A stretch of DNA of 64,000 nucleotides from Pseudomonadales bacterium (GTDB taxonomy: Bacteria > Pseudomonadota > Gammaproteobacteria > Pseudomonadales > Azotimanducaceae): the NCBI GenBank assembly GCA_019634925.1, contig JAHCAL010000001.1, forward strand, positions 310,001 through 374,000, written 5' to 3'. Positions 61,273 to 64,000 of the stretch are shown piece by piece. Both the position numbers and the translations under genes were made by a program. The notes under the pieces were generated by a model. It saw only the letters and a list, made by a program, of their open reading frames with translations. It was not told where the DNA came from and made no database searches. Positions within the stretch are counted from its first letter, which is position 1, and every line of letters begins with the position of its first letter.

Positions 61273-63501
61273 ATGCCCACCAGAACGCCGAATACGATTT
61301 TGGCCGGAAGCGTACCCGCCTCCGGCATCGCACGATTGGCGCTGCCTCAGCGATTGCTGCTGGTCGCCTATCTGGGTGTCGCACTTTGGTACCTGTCGTG
61401 GCGGCCGTCGAGTTTCAATCCGGACGACCTGGTTTTCTCGTGGTTGGTCTACGTGGCGGAGGTGTTCGGCTTCGTATGCTCCGCCCTCTATATCATCATG
61501 TGCTGGAGTCTGAAGCAGAGGATCGCGCCACAGGTTCCGCCCGGCGTGACCAGTGACGTCTTCGTGCCGACCATCAACGAATCGGTGGACATCGTCCGAC
61601 GGACGCTCATGTCGGCGTTGCGCATGGCGCATGTCGGCGAGGTCTGGTTGCTGGACGACGGCAATCGACAAGAGATGCGTCACCTCGCGGACCAGCTCGG
61701 CTGCCGGTACGTCTCACGCTCGGACAACAGCCATGCCAAGGCCGGCAATCTGAACAATGCGCTCGCGCAGTGCAGCGCGGACTACATTGCTATCTTCGAC
61801 GCCGACCACGCGCCGATGCCGAACTTCCTCGCCGAAACGCTTGGATTCATGAGCGACGCGCGGGTCGCATTCGTACAGACACCGCAGGATTTCTACAATC
61901 TGGACTCGTTCCAGTATCGCCAGGACCCCCATGCGCGAGCCATCTGGAGCGAGCAGCTGCTGTTCTTTCGGATCATCCAGCCCGGCAAGGACCGAATGAA
62001 CGCCTCGTTCTTCTGCGGGAGCTGCGCAGTCGTGCGGCGAACCGCGATCGACTCGATTGGCGGCTTTGCGACCGGTACCGTGACCGAGGACATCCACACT
62101 TCCCTGCGGTTGCACAAGGATGGCTGGAAGTCGGTGTTCTACGGCCGTTCGCTGGCCTTCGGGATCGCGCCGGCTACCGCCAAGGCTTTTCTCAAGCAAC
62201 GCCTGCGTTGGGGTCAGGGCGCCATGCAGACCTGGCGCATGGAAGGCGTGCTGACGGCACGCGGGCTGACTCTGGAGCAGCGACTGTCGTACCTCGCAAC
62301 CTTGATCGCCTATTTCGAGGGCTGGCAACGCGCCATCCTCTTCATGGCGCCGGTGGCCGTACTCCTGTTCGGCATCATGCCGATCGCAGCGGTCGACTAC
62401 GAGTTCCTCAAACGCTTCATCCCGTACTTTGTACTCAGCTACTGGGCGTTCGAGGAGACCAGCCGCGGTTACGGTGGCCGATTGCTTAACGAGCAGTTTC
62501 TTATGATCCGGTTCGGCGTGTTCATCGCAGCCACGTTCGCACTGTTCATGCGCAATCTCGAGTTCGTGGTGACCCCGAAGGGTATGGGCGAGCGCGAGGC
62601 CACCCTGCGCCTTCTGTGGCCGCAGTGGCTGGTACTGGCGCTCAGCCTCGGCGCCGTGCCCATTGGTGTTCTGCGTTACTGGCAGAGCGGCCATTTGCCA
62701 TTCGATGCGCTGGTTGCGAACGTGGTCTGGGCAGGAATCATCGCCATAATCGCCGTTTCCGCGATCCGTCACGCGCTGCGGGTCGCATCGTACCGCCGGC
62801 GCGAGTACCGCTTTCCGCTTACGATGCCGTTTCGTGTCCACGGGCCCGAGAGCGACAGCCTGATGCTGGTGAAGGACTTGTCCCCAGCTGGCTGCCGACT
62901 GTGGGGGACCGGCGTCGCCGCGTATCGGTCCGGCGATACCCTGAGCGGCGAACTCCTGCTGCCCGACGGGCGCGTGCCGGTCCAGGCGACCGTGCGCGCC
63001 ATTGTCCAAGGCGATTCGGACGATCGTGCACCCGGCACACAGGCTCGTATCGCCTCCGCCGGCTGCGAGTTCGTCTGGGAGTCGCCGGAACGACGTACCG
63101 CCCTCGAGCTGTTCCTCTACGGGTCGGATCTGCAATGGCGCTTCAACGGCATGGCCGAACGCACGCCGACACCGATCGAGCGGATCTCCAGGCACGTCGC
63201 GCGCGCAGCGCGCCAGCTCCGGCAGGACGAGCCGCCGCCGGCGCTGAATGACTGGCGTCCGCTTGTCTTTCGACGGCCTGCATCCCTTGGCGAGAGCAGC
63301 GTCGGGTTCATTTCGGTACCCACCGCGCCGAACGGTGAGCGCAGGCTCGTAACGCTCAATCAGTTCCGCAACGGCTCGGAGGTGGACGGCGACGAGGTCA
63401 CCGCAGCCGGTCCGCGGCATCTCGAGGGCCGACTGTTCACGGCGGAACCCGGTACGCAGATGGACTCGGCAAACCTGTACTGGTACCGATTGACCGCATG
63501 A
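61273..63501 (+). CDS. BcsA-like processive beta-glycan synthase (GT2) with PilZ domain
   Basis: 742 residues from the ATG at 61273 (GGAG 7 bp upstream). Catalytic series intact: LLDDGNR, FDADHAP, VTEDIHT and LKQRLRWGQG (D, DxD, TED, QxxRW). TM helices at residues about 17-40, 50-75 and, after the GT domain, 340-580. C-terminal PilZ with c-di-GMP motifs YRRREYRFPL (RxxxR) and KDLSPAGCRL (DxSxxG). Polymerises and exports cellulose or a related glycan in response to c-di-GMP. Overlaps the next gene by 4 bp. Confidence 0.92.
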   Translation: MPTRTPNTILAGSVPASGIARLALPQRLLLVAYLGVALWYLSWRPSSFNPDDLVFSWLVYVAEVFGFVCSALYIIMCWSLKQRIAPQVPPGVTSDVFVPTINESVDIVRRTLMSALRMAHVGEVWLLDDGNRQEMRHLADQLGCRYVSRSDNSHAKAGNLNNALAQCSADYIAIFDADHAPMPNFLAETLGFMSDARVAFVQTPQDFYNLDSFQYRQDPHARAIWSEQLLFFRIIQPGKDRMNASFFCGSCAVVRRTAIDSIGGFATGTVTEDIHTSLRLHKDGWKSVFYGRSLAFGIAPATAKAFLKQRLRWGQGAMQTWRMEGVLTARGLTLEQRLSYLATLIAYFEGWQRAILFMAPVAVLLFGIMPIAAVDYEFLKRFIPYFVLSYWAFEETSRGYGGRLLNEQFLMIRFGVFIAATFALFMRNLEFVVTPKGMGEREATLRLLWPQWLVLALSLGAVPIGVLRYWQSGHLPFDALVANVVWAGIIAIIAVSAIRHALRVASYRRREYRFPLTMPFRVHGPESDSLMLVKDLSPAGCRLWGTGVAAYRSGDTLSGELLLPDGRVPVQATVRAIVQGDSDDRAPGTQARIASAGCEFVWESPERRTALELFLYGSDLQWRFNGMAERTPTPIERISRHVARAARQLRQDEPPPALNDWRPLVFRRPASLGESSVGFISVPTAPNGERRLVTLNQFRNGSEVDGDEVTAAGPRHLEGRLFTAEPGTQMDSANLYWYRLTA

Positions 63502-64000
63502 ACAGGTCAACACGCCTGGTGACGATGTTGCTCTGCGTCGTGGCGCCGCTCGTGCCGTTGCGCGCGGAGGATACGCTGCTGCTCGTCGGCGCTGAGGGCT
63601 CCGCGGCGGACTTCTACACCTATGCCGGAGCCATCGTACCCGGTCCTGGCCGCAAGGACGGCCGGGGCTGGTTCCAGCGCTACTGGGGAGAGCGCTTTGG
63701 CTACGAGTACGAAAACGGCGGACAGACCGTCGAGGCGCGCGTCTGGGGGGCGGAAGTCGCACTCGGCTACGGAATCCCCACCGGCGGTGGCTGGCGGTCA
63801 GTCTCGCTCGGATTACGACACACGGACACTGAACTCGAGCCTGACGACCGGGGCGCGTCGGCCCGTGGTAGCCAGTTCAGCGCCAAGCTCCAGCTGGAAG
63901 GCGAGACCGAGTTTCGCCCGGGCTGGCGCATCGGCGCGATCGGTTCCTATACGTTCGTGCAGCAGCAGTATTGGGGTCGCGTCCGGGTGACCCGCCGGTT
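63498..64000 (+). CDS. BcsS-like outer-membrane glycan-secretion protein (3' end outside window)
   Basis: Starts ATGA-overlapping the glycan synthase; 167 codons seen before the window ends. Signal peptide STRLVTMLLCVVAPLVPLRA, then DTLLLVGAEGSAADFYTYAGAIVPGPG, RYWGERFGYEYENGGQTVEARVWGAEVALGYGIP and alternating beta strands with SVSLGLRHTDTELEPD. This matches the cellulose biosynthesis protein BcsS family. Incomplete; length cannot be judged. Confidence 0.7.
   Translation, partial: MNRSTRLVTMLLCVVAPLVPLRAEDTLLLVGAEGSAADFYTYAGAIVPGPGRKDGRGWFQRYWGERFGYEYENGGQTVEARVWGAEVALGYGIPTGGGWRSVSLGLRHTDTELEPDDRGASARGSQFSAKLQLEGETEFRPGWRIGAIGSYTFVQQQYWGRVRVTRR

Noticed and set aside
62691..62705. GGCCATTTGCCATTCG, similar to the regulon motif
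   Set aside because: Inside the glycan synthase coding region and lacking the AAATGGCA core on either strand.

Overview
The window is 64 kb of high-GC (clearly above 60%), densely coding chromosomal DNA. TonB-dependent receptors, RND efflux, a CysB-type sulfate regulon, OmpA/BamA-type outer-membrane proteins and lipoproteins mark a Gram-negative bacterium. The gene style (paired acyl-CoA dehydrogenases, BVMO, HsaA/HsaC-like genes, LLM flavin oxidoreductases, sulfatases) fits a catabolically versatile gammaproteobacterium, perhaps of the Nevskiales/Steroidobacterales type. That placement is inference. I saw no tRNA, rRNA, CRISPR array or intact transposase.

0-6.5 kb: the 3' part of a cyclic 2,3-diphosphoglycerate synthetase-like gene, an RND efflux pair (adaptor plus inner-membrane pump) and a carbamate kinase. 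6.5-14 kb: a tight, overlapping minus-strand operon sbp-cysT-cysW-cysA-cysB for sulfate uptake, then a TonB-dependent receptor. The receptor and sbp share a promoter-like arrangement, so the receptor probably belongs to sulfur scavenging. 14-26.7 kb: NADP oxidoreductase, GST, MFS transporters, a damaged KamB/NpmA-type 16S rRNA A1408 methyltransferase, a pair of acyl-CoA dehydrogenases (one carrying a 72-bp palindromic repeat read in frame), an alpha/beta hydrolase, agmatine deiminase, a thioredoxin-fold protein that appears to be a selenoprotein (in-frame UGA plus SECIS-like hairpin), and a tyrosine phosphatase.

26.7-40.7 kb: an FAD monooxygenase, a chromate transporter, an LLM oxidoreductase, a serine hydrolase coupled to a second TonB-dependent receptor, a TetR regulator with candidate operators, a Baeyer-Villiger monooxygenase, a formylglycine sulfatase, an HtaA-domain protein and a secreted cyclase-family protein.

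40.8-64 kb: an envelope gene neighbourhood: OmpA-like porin, DUF4136 lipoprotein, two DUF3313 proteins, a large Tyr/Gly-rich secreted protein, a patatin-BamA fusion, small secreted proteins, a Tat-exported sulfatase, two AraC-type regulators, and a BcsA-like glycan synthase with a BcsS-like partner. A small catabolic island (SDR, internally deleted HsaC-like dioxygenase, HsaA-like monooxygenase, LysR) lies inside it. Eight transcription units here carry the same asymmetric motif (G-N-C-N-C-S-AAATGGCA-N-G type), always in the same orientation, 40-90 bp upstream of the start codon and 20-21 nt before a -10-like hexamer. This looks like an undescribed regulon, plausibly run by one of the local AraC proteins.

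The strongest points for follow-up are the selenoprotein, the shared-motif envelope regulon and the broken A1408 methyltransferase.
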